NCBI GenBank assembly: GCA_015478725.1
Contig: JADMIG010000001.1
Location: 1-64,000 of the forward strand
Length of the DNA stretch: 64,000 bases
Source: Chloroflexota bacterium
GTDB lineage: Bacteria; Chloroflexota; Limnocylindria; Limnocylindrales; CSP1-4
Direction: 5' to 3'
Shown here: positions 13,971 to 23,011 of the stretch, in pieces
Layout of the letters: every line of letters begins with the position of its first letter
How positions within the stretch are numbered: the stretch's first letter is position 1
Program-made: the position numbers and the translations under genes
Notes under the pieces: model-generated
What the model was told of the DNA's origin: nothing
Database searches by the model: none
Seen by the model: the letters and a program-made list of their open reading frames with translations, nothing else

Positions 13971-14052
13971 CGCCCGCCGCTCCCGCGCCACGGCCCGCCA
14001 CCGCCCCCCCGCCCGCCCAGGCCCGCCACGAGGCCCGCCACGCCGCGCTCGC

Positions 14053-15423
14053 TCAGTACTGGTCGAGGTACGCCTCGATCTCCCAGGGCGTGACCTGGCG
14101 ACGGTAGCGCTCCCATTCCGCGGTCTTCGCCGCGATGAACAGCTCGACGAGGCCGCTCCCGAGCGCGGCGGCGATGACGTCGTCGTCCTCGAGGGCGACG
14201 AGCGCCTCCCCGAGCGAGGTCGGAAGGGCGGGGACGGACTGCTTCGGTCCGCCCTGGAATCCGTGGTCGAGCTCCTCCATCGGCGGGCCGAGCTCGAGCT
14301 CCGACTCGAGTCCGTCGAGGCCGGCGGTGAGCATCGCCGCGAACGCAAGGTACGGATTGCACGACGGATCCGGCAGTCGGAGCTCGAGGCGGGTGCCGGC
14401 GTCGTCGAGCGACGTCGCCGACTCCGGAGCGAGTGTCGGCACCCGGATGAGCGCCGACCGGTTGTGGCGACCCCAGCTCCCCGCCACCGGGGCCTCGTAG
14501 CCCGGGACGAGCCGCTTGTACGAGTTGACGAGCGGGGCGAGGAGCGCCGCCATGCCCGGAGCGTGATGGAGCTGTCCCGCGGCGAACCGCCGCCCGATGG
14601 CGGACAGCCCGTACGCCTCGCCCGGGTCGTGGAACGCGTTCGTGCCGTCGTGGAGGAGGGCGACCTGGTGCGTGTGCATGCCCGAGCCTGCCGCATCGGC
14701 CACCGGCTTCGGCATGAAGCTCGCCCGCAGTCCCGCGGAGGCCGCGATCTCCTTGACCGCCGGCTTGAGCGTCGCGAGCGCGTCGGCGGTCCGCAGGGCG
14801 TCGCGGAACGGCAGGTCCAGCTCGAACTGGCCGGTCGCCACCTCGTGGTGGCTCGACCGGATCCGGATCCCCATCCGTTCGAGGGTCGAGACGATGCGAA
14901 GCTCCACCTGGCGCGATCGGCCGCGGCTGCGCTCGAAGTAGCCGCTCGCCTCGCCGCCCCCCGGGCTCGGCCCCGCGGCATCCGCCGGGAAGAGGAAGAA
15001 CTCGACCTCGGGGGCGACCCAGTAGTCGAGCCCTCCGTCGCGCGCCTGGTCGAGGACGGCCCGCAGCACGCCGCGGCTGTCGCCCGCGTAGCGCTCGCCG
15101 TCCGGGGTCACGACGTCGCAGATGAACCGCGCACAGATCGGGTCCACGGACGACGAGGCGAGGCTGAACGTCGTCAGGTCCGGCCGCAGGTACATGTCCG
15201 ACTCGAGCTCGCGCGTGGCGCCCTCGATCGCCGAGCCGTCGAACCACTCGCCGCCGTCGAGGACCTCGTCGAGCCGGCGGACGGGCACGAAGACGCTCCG
15301 CAGCGCCCCGCTGATGTCGGCGAACTGCAGCTCGGCCTGCTCGGCGCCGGCCTGGGCGGAGCGGCGGAGGAGTTCCTTGACGTCGACCCGCGACGGGCGG
15401 TGCGAGATGGCGCGTCTGGACAC
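14053..15423 (-). CDS. glnA: Glutamine synthetase, type I
   Basis: A 456-residue type I glutamine synthetase making glutamine from glutamate, ammonia and ATP. Family blocks are FDGSAIEGATRELESDMYL, the metal-ligand strand VAPEVEFFLFP, GQFELDLPFRDALRTAD, GSGMHTHQ, VNSYKRLVPGYEAPV, the glutamate-site NRSALIRVP and SCNPYLAFAAML. The NLY(D/E)LP adenylylation loop is replaced, so covalent control by GlnE is unlikely (GSI-alpha-like). The start GTG at 15423 has GGGAG about 10 nt upstream; the frame continues further upstream only as a shadow of the kinase gene. It is followed by a short gap from the kinase gene. Confidence 0.92.
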   Translation of the reverse strand: MSRRAISHRPSRVDVKELLRRSAQAGAEQAELQFADISGALRSVFVPVRRLDEVLDGGEWFDGSAIEGATRELESDMYLRPDLTTFSLASSSVDPICARFICDVVTPDGERYAGDSRGVLRAVLDQARDGGLDYWVAPEVEFFLFPADAAGPSPGGGEASGYFERSRGRSRQVELRIVSTLERMGIRIRSSHHEVATGQFELDLPFRDALRTADALATLKPAVKEIAASAGLRASFMPKPVADAAGSGMHTHQVALLHDGTNAFHDPGEAYGLSAIGRRFAAGQLHHAPGMAALLAPLVNSYKRLVPGYEAPVAGSWGRHNRSALIRVPTLAPESATSLDDAGTRLELRLPDPSCNPYLAFAAMLTAGLDGLESELELGPPMEELDHGFQGGPKQSVPALPTSLGEALVALEDDDVIAAALGSGLVELFIAAKTAEWERYRRQVTPWEIEAYLDQY

Positions 15424-15443
15424 GATGATCGATCTCCCGGCGT

Positions 15444-16433
15444 TCAGCCGATCCGGTGGGTGAGGAGGTAGAACCCGACGACGAGGACGACGCTGGCGGC
15501 GAGGAAGCCGATGCTGATCCCCGCCACGAGGAGCCACAGCCGACCTTTGCTCTCCGGGCGCAGCGGCGCCTCGTCCGCGAAGACGAACCGCGAGATGTCC
15601 AGGTCGTGCCACGTCTCGAGGTCGTGGAGAAGGGCGCCGGCGTCGCGGTATCGCTCGTCCGGATCCTTGCGCAGACACTTCCGGACGATCCCCTCGATCG
15701 GGGCCGGCACGGCCGGGTTGATGGCGTGGAGCGGCGGGACGGCCGCGCTCAGGTGCTGGCTCATGACCGACAGCGGATTGTCGCCCTCCCACGGGACGCT
15801 CCCGGCGAGCATCTCGTAGAGGATGACCCCGATCGCGTAGACGTCCGTGCGGGCGTCCCCGCGCTTGCCCTGGACCTGTTCGGGTGCCATGTAGTCCGGT
15901 GTCCCCACCGTGGACGTGAACCAGCGGTAGGTGAGCCGCCGGGCGCCGGCCATGAGCGCGATCCCGAAGTCGGTGACGACGAGCCGGCCGTCCGGCGTGA
16001 CGAGGAGGTTCTCCGGCTTGAGGTCGCGGTGGTAGACGGATCGGCCGTGGGCGTAGGCCATCGCCGCCGCGAGCTGGCGGGCGAGATCGATGGCCCGATC
16101 GAGCTCCAGTCGTTGCTCGTGGGCGAGCAGCGCCCGCAGGGTCTCGCCCGCCACGTACTCGAGGACGAGATACGGCCGGCTGCGGTCGCCGCCGACATCG
16201 AGCGAGCGCTGGATCCCGGGGTGGTCGAGCGTCCTGGCGATCTGCATCTCGCGGCGGAAGCGGTCGAACGAGTTGACGTCGGCGAGGATCGCCTCGTGCG
16301 GGCACTTCATGACAACGCGCCGGCCGGCCGGATCTGTGGCCAGGAAGACGTCGCTGAAGGCGCCATGGCCGATCGCCTCGACGATCGTGAACCCGTCGAG
16401 GTCCGAACCGGCCGTGAGCTCCTGCGCCGTCAT
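15444..16433 (-). CDS. Membrane-anchored serine/threonine protein kinase
   Basis: A 329-residue Hanks-type kinase: glycine loop IGHGAFSDVF, catalytic lysine in VVMKCP, catalytic loop HRDLKPENLL, DFG segment VTDFGIAL, and GTPDYMAPEQ. A single C-terminal membrane helix (LWLLVAGISIGFLAASVVLVV) ends the protein with almost no outside domain, so it lacks an extracellular PASTA-like sensor. Its ATG overlaps the stop of the phosphatase gene upstream (ATGA). The pair is therefore co-translated and likely forms a kinase/phosphatase switch. Targets are unknown; glutamine synthetase next door is a candidate by context only. Confidence 0.93.
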   Translation of the reverse strand: MTAQELTAGSDLDGFTIVEAIGHGAFSDVFLATDPAGRRVVMKCPHEAILADVNSFDRFRREMQIARTLDHPGIQRSLDVGGDRSRPYLVLEYVAGETLRALLAHEQRLELDRAIDLARQLAAAMAYAHGRSVYHRDLKPENLLVTPDGRLVVTDFGIALMAGARRLTYRWFTSTVGTPDYMAPEQVQGKRGDARTDVYAIGVILYEMLAGSVPWEGDNPLSVMSQHLSAAVPPLHAINPAVPAPIEGIVRKCLRKDPDERYRDAGALLHDLETWHDLDISRFVFADEAPLRPESKGRLWLLVAGISIGFLAASVVLVVGFYLLTHRIG

Positions 16434-17389
16434 GAGGGAAGGAACCGCCGCCAGCCGCGGGGACGGTCCGCCGGGTGGCCGGCGCGCTCCACGCGGACCG
16501 TCACGGCCGTGGCGTTGTCCTCGCCGCCGCGCTCGATGGCCAGCAGGACCAGCCGCTCGCATCCGGACCGCACGTCGCCGCGCAGTGCCTGCCGGATCTC
16601 GCTCGCGTCCACCTTGCTCCACAGACCGTCGGAGCAGAGGAGGAACGTGTCGCCATCCGCGAGCGACTCCATCCTTACGTCCGTGCGGACCGTGATCTCC
16701 GCGCCGAGCGACCGGGTGAGGGCGTGGCGGGCCGGGTGATCGGCCGCCTGGTCCGCTCGGATGAGGCGCATGCGGAGCATCTCCATGACCTGGGTATGGT
16801 CCGTCGTGAGGAGGTCGAGCATATCGCCGCGCGCCCGGTAGATCCGGCTGTCGCCAACGTGGCCGATGTGCGCCTCGCCCGGGACGAGGAGGAGTGCCGT
16901 GAGGGTCGTCTGCATCCGGCGCGCCCCCTCCCCGGACAGGGCCGCATCGAAGACCCGCTGATTCGCCGCGTTGAAGCCGGACCGCAGGAGCGGCGCACCC
17001 CGCGATCCCGCGTCCGTCGATGCGCCGAAGCGGTCGAGCAGTTCGCCGATCGCGATCCGGCTCGCCACGTCGCCCCCGCCATGGCCGCCGAGACCGTCCG
17101 CGACGGCGAAGACGACGCCGGAATCGTCCGCTTCGGCGCTCATCCCGCCGACCGGACCCCAGGCCTCCACCGGACCGTCGACGGCGCTGATCAGCGGGAT
17201 CGGGGCGAGGTCCGTCCGGCTCCCGATGATGACGCCGGACGCCGGCGCCGCAAGGCGGCCCCAGCCGAGATGGTCCTCATTGCGCTCCCGCACGGGCCCC
17301 GTCGTCGACATCGCGCCGTGCACGACGACGAGCGCCGCCTCGACGGCGCTCGTCGGATCGCCTGGCAGGGATCCCGGGATCGGCGTCAC
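16430..17389 (-). CDS. PP2C-family serine/threonine protein phosphatase
   Basis: A 319-residue PPM/PP2C phosphatase. Metal-binding motifs are RNEDHLG near residue 36, VADGLGGHGGG near 96, GHVGDSRIYR, LLCSDGLW and GGEDNATAV. A Gly/Pro-rich insertion of about 40 residues separates the first two motifs. The protein has no membrane segment and should be cytoplasmic. It reverses phosphorylation by the co-translated kinase. The start codon at 17389 lacks a strong ribosome-binding site, so the true start could be somewhat downstream (for example near the second Met). Confidence 0.92.
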   Translation of the reverse strand: MTPIPGSLPGDPTSAVEAALVVVHGAMSTTGPVRERNEDHLGWGRLAAPASGVIIGSRTDLAPIPLISAVDGPVEAWGPVGGMSAEADDSGVVFAVADGLGGHGGGDVASRIAIGELLDRFGASTDAGSRGAPLLRSGFNAANQRVFDAALSGEGARRMQTTLTALLLVPGEAHIGHVGDSRIYRARGDMLDLLTTDHTQVMEMLRMRLIRADQAADHPARHALTRSLGAEITVRTDVRMESLADGDTFLLCSDGLWSKVDASEIRQALRGDVRSGCERLVLLAIERGGEDNATAVTVRVERAGHPADRPRGWRRFLPS

Positions 17390-17450
17390 GGACCCGCCGC
17401 AGGCTCGACCCGGGTTCGGGTCATGGGTCGGGCGGCCCGGCCGCTGCCGA

Positions 17451-18998
17451 TCAGGTGCTCGACTTCGCGGTCACGAGGACGCTCCTTCTTCGAGCCGCCG
17501 ATCCGGCGAAGAGCCAGACGATGCCCGCCACGACCCAGACCACGACGACCCCGAGGGCGATGATGGTGTCGCTCTGGGTGGAGCCGCCCGCCGAGACGCT
17601 CTCGAAGATGACGGCCCCGAGCATCGCGGCGTTCGCCAGTGCCCCGATGACCGGGATGACGATGTGCTTGAGGAGGCTCCGGCCGGGCCGTCCGGCGAAG
17701 GCGACGATGACGATGAGGTTCGTCATCCCGTACACGAGGAACGTTCCGGTATTCGAGGCGAGGGTGATCTGGAGGAGGTTGTCCGCGCTGAGGACGCCGT
17801 AGGCACCGAGGACCGCGGAGAGGATGGCGAGGGCGAGGACGCCGTAATGGGGCGTGGCGTACTTGCCGTGGAGTGCACCGAGGACCCCGGGGACCTCCTT
17901 GTCGCGACCCATGACGTAGGTGATCCGGACGCCGGTGTTGAGGCAGGCGAGGGTCGTCCCGATGAGGGCGACGAGGACGGTCGCGGCCAGGATGAGGGCG
18001 AGGATGGAGCCCGTCCCGCCGAGCATCGTGTCGCCGATGAACCTGATCATGTCGCCGATCGGCGCTCCCGAGGCGGCCGCGGCCGCATAGCCGGACACGG
18101 TGGAGGTGTTGCCGGCGGCGTCGGTGACGGTCGCGGTGACCCCGTTGTTGACGAAGAAGTTCGCCGCCACGTACTCGATGACGTAGGCCACAGCGCCCTG
18201 GATGGCGAGCGACAGGAGGATCGCCCGCCGGACGTCGCGCTTCGGGTTGATCGCCTCGGCCCCGAGCGCCGTCACGGATTCGAAGCCGACGAGAAGGAGG
18301 ATCGCGATCGTTCCCTGGAACAGCACGTTCGTCATGCTGTGCGGCAGGACGACGGAGGTGAGGCCGCTGTGGGCGTACTGCAGCTCCGGGTGGGTAAGCC
18401 GGAAGACGATGGCGAGGATGGAGAAGCCGACGAGGGCGGTGAGCTGGATGACGTTGATCACGATGGCGGTCATCGTCGAGCCCGAGATCCCGCGGAAGGC
18501 GATGTAGCCGGTGGCCGCCGAGAAGATGACGACCGCCCCGATCTCGAGCGGGGTGCTGAGGGTCACGCCCACGATGCCGAGGATGTAGACGGCGAGCGTC
18601 CCGGTGAACGCGACCATGATCCCGGGATAGATCCAGTAGTAGAGGTGCGACACCCAGCCGACGATGAACTTCGCGAGCCGCGCGAACTGGTAGTGGGCCT
18701 GTTTCTCCCGGTCGAGGAAGGCGGCCTCGGCGAAGTAGTACGACGATCCGGCGCCGGCGTCCGGATAGAGGTTCGCCAGCTCGGCGTACGAGTACGCCGT
18801 GAGAAAGGCGAGGATGAGGACGAAGAGGAGGCCCGGGACCATGTCGTTGGCGGTGGTGGAACCGCCGTTCGTCTGGACGACCTGCGCCTGGAACGTCGTC
18901 CACAGGAACGCGCCGGGCGCGATGAGCGCCATCGCGTTGATCGTCAGTCCGGTCAGCGAGAGGGTCTTCTTCATCTCGCCGGAAGTGGCGGCCGTCAT
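17451..18998 (-). CDS. APC-superfamily amino acid permease
   Basis: A 515-residue integral membrane protein of the amino acid-polyamine-organocation superfamily with 12 or more hydrophobic segments. The first one has the typical IAPGAFLWT break. The loop ALGAEAINPKRDVRRAILLS is a family hallmark near the middle. An extracellular insertion around NNGVTATVTDAAGNTSTVSG is unusual for the family. The start ATG at 18998 has GGAGGATCC just upstream. The substrate is unknown; divergence from an aldehyde dehydrogenase suggests an amine or amino acid used as carbon source. Confidence 0.88.
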   Translation of the reverse strand: MTAATSGEMKKTLSLTGLTINAMALIAPGAFLWTTFQAQVVQTNGGSTTANDMVPGLLFVLILAFLTAYSYAELANLYPDAGAGSSYYFAEAAFLDREKQAHYQFARLAKFIVGWVSHLYYWIYPGIMVAFTGTLAVYILGIVGVTLSTPLEIGAVVIFSAATGYIAFRGISGSTMTAIVINVIQLTALVGFSILAIVFRLTHPELQYAHSGLTSVVLPHSMTNVLFQGTIAILLLVGFESVTALGAEAINPKRDVRRAILLSLAIQGAVAYVIEYVAANFFVNNGVTATVTDAAGNTSTVSGYAAAAASGAPIGDMIRFIGDTMLGGTGSILALILAATVLVALIGTTLACLNTGVRITYVMGRDKEVPGVLGALHGKYATPHYGVLALAILSAVLGAYGVLSADNLLQITLASNTGTFLVYGMTNLIVIVAFAGRPGRSLLKHIVIPVIGALANAAMLGAVIFESVSAGGSTQSDTIIALGVVVVWVVAGIVWLFAGSAARRRSVLVTAKSST

Positions 18999-19300
18999 CG
19001 GGGATCCTCCTCCACTGTGCACCGCAGCCGGTGCCGGTCGTCAGCGGGCCCATGCTCGCCGACCGGGGGCGGGAGTACGGACGTCGCCCCGGAGTCATCT
19101 CGGACGCACGAAGGTTGCGATCGACAAGGGCGGATCGATGCGATCGGGCCGGCGGTGGTGCGAAGCCGCGAGGCGCAGCGTGAGACTCGCTGGACGTCCC
19201 GATGCACAATGGAGGCCTTCCCGACGCTCCATCAGATCGGGACGACGCCGCTGCCGGACCGCCGCACCGCGACGCCGTCCGAGAACCACCGGAGGGCCCC
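18999..19300. other. Intergenic between divergent permease and aldehyde dehydrogenase genes
   Basis: 300 bases without a supported gene. A shared control region for the two divergent genes is expected here. I see no clear operator, only the ribosome-binding sites GGAGGA for the permease and GGAGGG for the dehydrogenase. Confidence 0.5.
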
Positions 19301-20746
19301 GTGACCGAGACGCTCGAGCGGATCAGGACGTACCAGCAGTTCATCGACGGCGGATGGGTGGACAGTGCGGGCGGCGAGACGCTGGCCGTCGAGAACCCGG
19401 CCGACGGCCAGGTCATCGCGAGGGTCCCGGCCTCCGGGTCGGAGGACGTCGATCGCGCGGCCACGGCCGCGGCGAAGGCGTTCGAGACCTGGCAGCACAC
19501 GACCCCGCAGGAGCGGAGCCTCGCCCTGCTCAAGCTCGCGGACGGCATCGAGGCGCGAGCGGACGAGCTCGGCCGGCTCGAGTCCAGGAACGCCGGCAAG
19601 CCGGTCGGCGCGGCGATCGAAGAGATCCCCGTCGTCGTCGACAACCTGCGCTTCTTCGCCGGTGCGGCGCGGGTCATGGAGGGCAAGGCGGCCAACGAGT
19701 ACATGGCCGGCCACACCTCGATGATCCGCCGCGAGCCGGTCGGCGTCGTCGCCTCCATCGCACCGTGGAACTACCCGCTCATGATGGCCGGCTGGAAGAT
19801 CGGGCCCGCCCTCGCGGCCGGCAACACGGTCGTCCTCAAGCCGTCCGCCCGGACCCCGCTCACGGCCCTCGTCCTCGCCGAGATCGCTGCGGAGGTCCTC
19901 CCGCCCGGCGTCCTCAACGTCATCACCGGCACCGGCGCCGCCATCGGCGACGCGCTCGTCGGCCACCCGAAGGTCGGCATGATCTCGGTCACCGGGGACA
20001 CGGACACCGGCAAGCACATCGCGCGGGTGGCGGCGGAGCGGGTGAAGCGGCTCCATCTCGAGCTCGGCGGCAAGGCGCCGGTCATCGTCTTCGACGACGC
20101 GGATCTCGACGCCGTCACCGAGGCCATCAAGCTGTGGGGCTACTGGAACAGCGGCCAGGACTGCACGGCTGCCTGCCGCATCATCGCCGGGCCGAAGATC
20201 TACGAGCGCTTCGTCGCCGACCTCGCCAGCCAGGTGAAGGCGATCAGGTGGGGCGACCCCGCGGAGGGCGACGAGATCGAGATGGGCTCGCTCATCGCGC
20301 CCGCCCAGGCGGACAAGGTGTCGGGGATGGTCGAGCGGGCGCAGGCCTCGGCGGAGATCGTCACCGGCGGCCATCGACCGGAGCGCGCGGGCTCGTTCTA
20401 TGAGCCGACGGTCATCGCCGGTCCGGATCAGCGCAGCGAGATCGTCCAGGACGAGGTCTTCGGGCCAGTCGTCACGGTCCAGCGCTTCAAGGACGAGGAC
20501 CAGGCGATCGCCTGGGCGAACGACGTCCGCTTCGGTCTCGCCGCCTCGGTCTGGTCTGGCGATGTCGGCAAGGCGATGCGGGTGGCGAAGGCGATCCAGT
20601 TTGGGACCGTCTGGATCAACGACCACTTCATGCTCGTCTCGGAGATGCCGCACGGCGGCTTCCGGGAGTCCGGCTACGGCAAGGACCAGAGCATGTACGC
20701 GATCGAGGACTACACGGTCGTCAAGCACGTCATGGTCAAGCTCTGA
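19301..20746 (+). CDS. NAD(P)-dependent aldehyde dehydrogenase, aminobutyraldehyde/betaine-aldehyde type
   Basis: A 481-residue ALDH oxidising an aldehyde to an acid. It has the cofactor block APWNYPLMMAGWKIGPALA, the glutamate in LELGGKAP, catalytic cysteine in NSGQDCTAA (near residue 288) and the C-terminal PHGGFRESGYGKD. The overall pattern is closest to gamma-aminobutyraldehyde or betaine aldehyde dehydrogenases. The start GTG at 19301 has GGAGGG 5 nt upstream; an open frame back to 19202 adds only low-complexity codons. With the divergent permease it may form an amine or polyamine utilisation unit, but no transaminase is adjacent. Confidence 0.88.
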   Translation: MTETLERIRTYQQFIDGGWVDSAGGETLAVENPADGQVIARVPASGSEDVDRAATAAAKAFETWQHTTPQERSLALLKLADGIEARADELGRLESRNAGKPVGAAIEEIPVVVDNLRFFAGAARVMEGKAANEYMAGHTSMIRREPVGVVASIAPWNYPLMMAGWKIGPALAAGNTVVLKPSARTPLTALVLAEIAAEVLPPGVLNVITGTGAAIGDALVGHPKVGMISVTGDTDTGKHIARVAAERVKRLHLELGGKAPVIVFDDADLDAVTEAIKLWGYWNSGQDCTAACRIIAGPKIYERFVADLASQVKAIRWGDPAEGDEIEMGSLIAPAQADKVSGMVERAQASAEIVTGGHRPERAGSFYEPTVIAGPDQRSEIVQDEVFGPVVTVQRFKDEDQAIAWANDVRFGLAASVWSGDVGKAMRVAKAIQFGTVWINDHFMLVSEMPHGGFRESGYGKDQSMYAIEDYTVVKHVMVKL

Positions 20747-20815
20747 GCCCGACGGGAGTGGCGGGACTGCCGGGAGTGCCGGGACTGGCCCGAGCGCCGC
20801 TGCGGCGCGGTCGCC

Positions 20816-21994
20816 TCAGGAGAAGGCGTCGAGGCCGGTGAGCGCCTTGCCGAGGACGAGCTGGTGGATCTCGGACGTGCCCTCGTACGTGAGCACGGAT
20901 TCGAGGTTCGCGGCGTGGCGGAGGATCGGGTACTCGAGGGTGATGCCGTTGGCGCCGAGGATCGTGCGGGCCTCGCGGGCGATCGCCAGCGCTTCGCGGA
21001 CGTTGTTGAGCTTGCCGAGGCTCACCTGGTCGGGGCGGATCCGCCCCTCGTCCTTGAGGCGCCCGAGGTGGAGCGCGAGAAGCGTTCCCTTCTCGAGCTC
21101 CAGGAGCATGTCGGCGAGCTTGCGCTGCGTGAGCTGGAAGCCGCCGATCGGCCGGCCGAACTGGACCCGCGTCCGCGAGTAGTGGACGGCCGCCTCGAAG
21201 CACGCTCGGGCGGCCCCCATGGCGCCCCAGACGATCCCATAGCGGGCCTCCGTGAGGCAGCTCAGCGGACCCTTGAGCCCGCGCACGCCGGGCAGGACCG
21301 CGCTCGCCGGAAGGCGGCACTCGTCGAACAGGAGCTCGGACGTGACAGACGCCCGGAGGGAGAGCTTTCGGTGCATGTCGCGAGTGTCGAAGCCGGACGT
21401 GCCGCGCGGCACGACGAAGCCGCGGATGTCGTCCTCCGTCCGGGCCCAGACCACCGCGACGTCCGCGATCCCGCCGTTCGTGATCCACATCTTCGCGCCG
21501 GACAGGATCCAGTCGGCATGGTCGCCCGGGCCGTCGCGGCGGGCCGTCGTCCGCATGGATCCGGGATCGGAGCCGAAGTCCGGCTCGGTGAGCCCGAAGC
21601 AGCCGATCGCCTCGCCCCGTGCCATCCGCGGCAGCCACTCGTCCTTCTGTGCGTCCGAGCCGTAGCGCCAGATCGGGAACATCGAGAGCGATCCCTGGAC
21701 GCTCACCGCGCTGCGGAAGCCGGAGTCACCGGCTTCGAGCTCGAGGCAGGCGAGACCGTACGAGACGGCGCTCGCGCCCGCGCAGCCGTAGCCACTGAGA
21801 TGCATTCCGAGGAGACCGAGCTCACCGAGCGCGGGGAACAGCTCGCGAGGGAACTCGCCGCGCTCGTACCAGTCCTCGATGCGAGGGCTCACGTTGTCCG
21901 CGACCCAGCTCCGCACGGTGTCGCGGATGAGGCGTTCCTCGCCGCTCAGGAGCCGGTCGATGTCGAGGAAGTCGGTCGGGTCGGGGAGCGTCAT
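20816..21994 (-). CDS. Acyl-CoA dehydrogenase, glutaryl-CoA dehydrogenase-like
   Basis: A 392-residue flavoenzyme. FAD and substrate blocks are CFGLTEPDFGSDPGSM, WITNGGIADV, RVQFGRPIGGFQLTQRKLADM and LGKLNNVREALAIAREART. The catalytic Glu lies in TYEGTSEIHQLVLG. The LNNVREAL and TYEGTSEIH combination is typical of glutaryl-CoA dehydrogenase, which oxidises and decarboxylates glutaryl-CoA in lysine and tryptophan breakdown. On the minus strand TAGCAT lies 9 nt before the ATG, giving a very short or absent leader. Only 9 bp separate this start from the divergent mutY start. Confidence 0.85.
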   Translation of the reverse strand: MTLPDPTDFLDIDRLLSGEERLIRDTVRSWVADNVSPRIEDWYERGEFPRELFPALGELGLLGMHLSGYGCAGASAVSYGLACLELEAGDSGFRSAVSVQGSLSMFPIWRYGSDAQKDEWLPRMARGEAIGCFGLTEPDFGSDPGSMRTTARRDGPGDHADWILSGAKMWITNGGIADVAVVWARTEDDIRGFVVPRGTSGFDTRDMHRKLSLRASVTSELLFDECRLPASAVLPGVRGLKGPLSCLTEARYGIVWGAMGAARACFEAAVHYSRTRVQFGRPIGGFQLTQRKLADMLLELEKGTLLALHLGRLKDEGRIRPDQVSLGKLNNVREALAIAREARTILGANGITLEYPILRHAANLESVLTYEGTSEIHQLVLGKALTGLDAFS

Positions 21995-22003
21995 CGTCCA
22001 CGG

Positions 22004-22915
22004 ATGCTAGCGGACCGCGCGGCACTCCGACGGTTCGCCGGGGACCTCGGCGACTGGTATCGCCGGGAGGGACGGACCCTCGAGGTGCGCGCGACGGCCG
22101 ATCCGTGGGCGGTCCTCGTCGCGGAGACGATGTCGCAGCAGACGCAGATCGCCCGGGTCGGTCCGTTCTGGCGGCGATTCATCGATCGCTGGCCGACGCC
22201 GGCCGCCCTCGCCGCCGCCTCGACGCCGGATCTCCTCGCGGCGTGGGCCGGCCTCGGCTACAACCGCCGCGCGCTCGCGCTCCGTGACGCCGCGCGACGG
22301 ATCGTGGCAGAGCACGGTGGGGTCGTGCCGTCCGACATCGGAGCGCTCCAGGCCCTGCCGGGCGTGGGGCCGTACACCGCCCGGGCCGTCGCCGCGAGCG
22401 CCTTCGGCATGCCCGTCGCGCCGGTCGACGTCAACGTGCGCCGGGTCGTAAGCCGGTTCACCGGCCTGAGCGGTGCGCGTGCGGTCCAGGACGCGGCGGA
22501 CCGGCTCATCGGCACGTCTGCGTCCGGTCCTGCCGTCTGGGTCCACGCGGTGATGGACCTGGCGGCCACGATCTGCGTCCGGCGCCATCCGGCGTGCGAT
22601 CGGTGTCCGGTGGCGGCAGGATGCGTCTCGCGCGGGACGATGGGCGACGAACCGTCGCGTCGTCCGGTCGGCGGCGCGGATGGCTCCGCGACGCGCTCCT
22701 CGGCGCGATCCGCGGCGGTCCCGTTCCGGCGGACCAACCGCTGGCTCCGCGGCCGGCTCGTCGCCCGTGCCCGGGAGGCGGCACCCGGATCGTGGGTGGT
22801 GTTCGACGGTCCGATCGGCGATCACGACAGCGCCGCGGTGATTCGCGCCCTCGCCGGGCTCGCCGCCGAAGGATTCATCGAGGTCGACGGCGACCTGTTT
22901 CGCCTGCGCGCCTGA
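22004..22915 (+). CDS. mutY: A/G-specific adenine DNA glycosylase (MutY)
   Basis: A 303-residue HhH-GPD glycosylase removing adenine opposite 8-oxoguanine. The catalytic Glu lies in VAETMSQQTQ near residue 39. The hairpin LPGVGPYTARAVAA is followed by the catalytic Asp in APVDVNVRR. The 4Fe-4S loop CVRRHPACDRCPVAAGC has the canonical C-x6-C-x2-C-x5-C spacing. The C-terminal NUDIX-like domain is short (about 80 residues), as in some actinobacterial MutY proteins. ATG 22004 is the first good start. Leaderless expression is likely, because the divergent gene begins 9 bp away. Confidence 0.92.
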   Translation: MLADRAALRRFAGDLGDWYRREGRTLEVRATADPWAVLVAETMSQQTQIARVGPFWRRFIDRWPTPAALAAASTPDLLAAWAGLGYNRRALALRDAARRIVAEHGGVVPSDIGALQALPGVGPYTARAVAASAFGMPVAPVDVNVRRVVSRFTGLSGARAVQDAADRLIGTSASGPAVWVHAVMDLAATICVRRHPACDRCPVAAGCVSRGTMGDEPSRRPVGGADGSATRSSARSAAVPFRRTNRWLRGRLVARAREAAPGSWVVFDGPIGDHDSAAVIRALAGLAAEGFIEVDGDLFRLRA

Positions 22916-22975
22916 CGGTCGCTCGGTTGCTCGGCTCGTCGGTTCCTCGGCTCGTTCGGCCAGTCGGCTTCTCGG
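22916..22975. repeat. Degenerate GCTCGG/TCGG-rich repeats between mutY and nnrE
   Basis: A 60-nt run of imperfect GCTCGGTT/GTCGGTTCC-type units, with no gene. It looks like simple-sequence expansion. Confidence 0.4.
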
Positions 22976-23011
22976 TGCGTGCTGCACCCGGAAACGGCTA
23001 CGCTTGCGGGC

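Larger units (their letters stand above)
13680..14052. other. Intergenic, repeat-rich, between thiX and glnA
   Basis: No convincing gene in 373 bases between two convergent genes. It holds one dispersed palindromic repeat (13784-13803), two tandem 50-bp units (13871-13970) and a C-rich tract with several GCCCGCCAC copies (about 13990-14040). No T-run terminator was seen. Confidence 0.6.

Noticed and set aside
17386-19758. 790-residue minus-strand frame over the permease region
   Set aside because: It is a different frame from the clear permease and shows only Arg/Pro-rich composition.
14053-20746. A polyamine (Puu) pathway made of the glutamine synthetase, permease and aldehyde dehydrogenase
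   Set aside because: The synthetase carries the standard type I glutamine synthetase motifs, and no amine oxidase or hydrolase is present, so the link is weak.
20864-22003. N-terminal extension of MutY
   Set aside because: It is antisense to the acyl-CoA dehydrogenase, and the family begins at ATG 22004.
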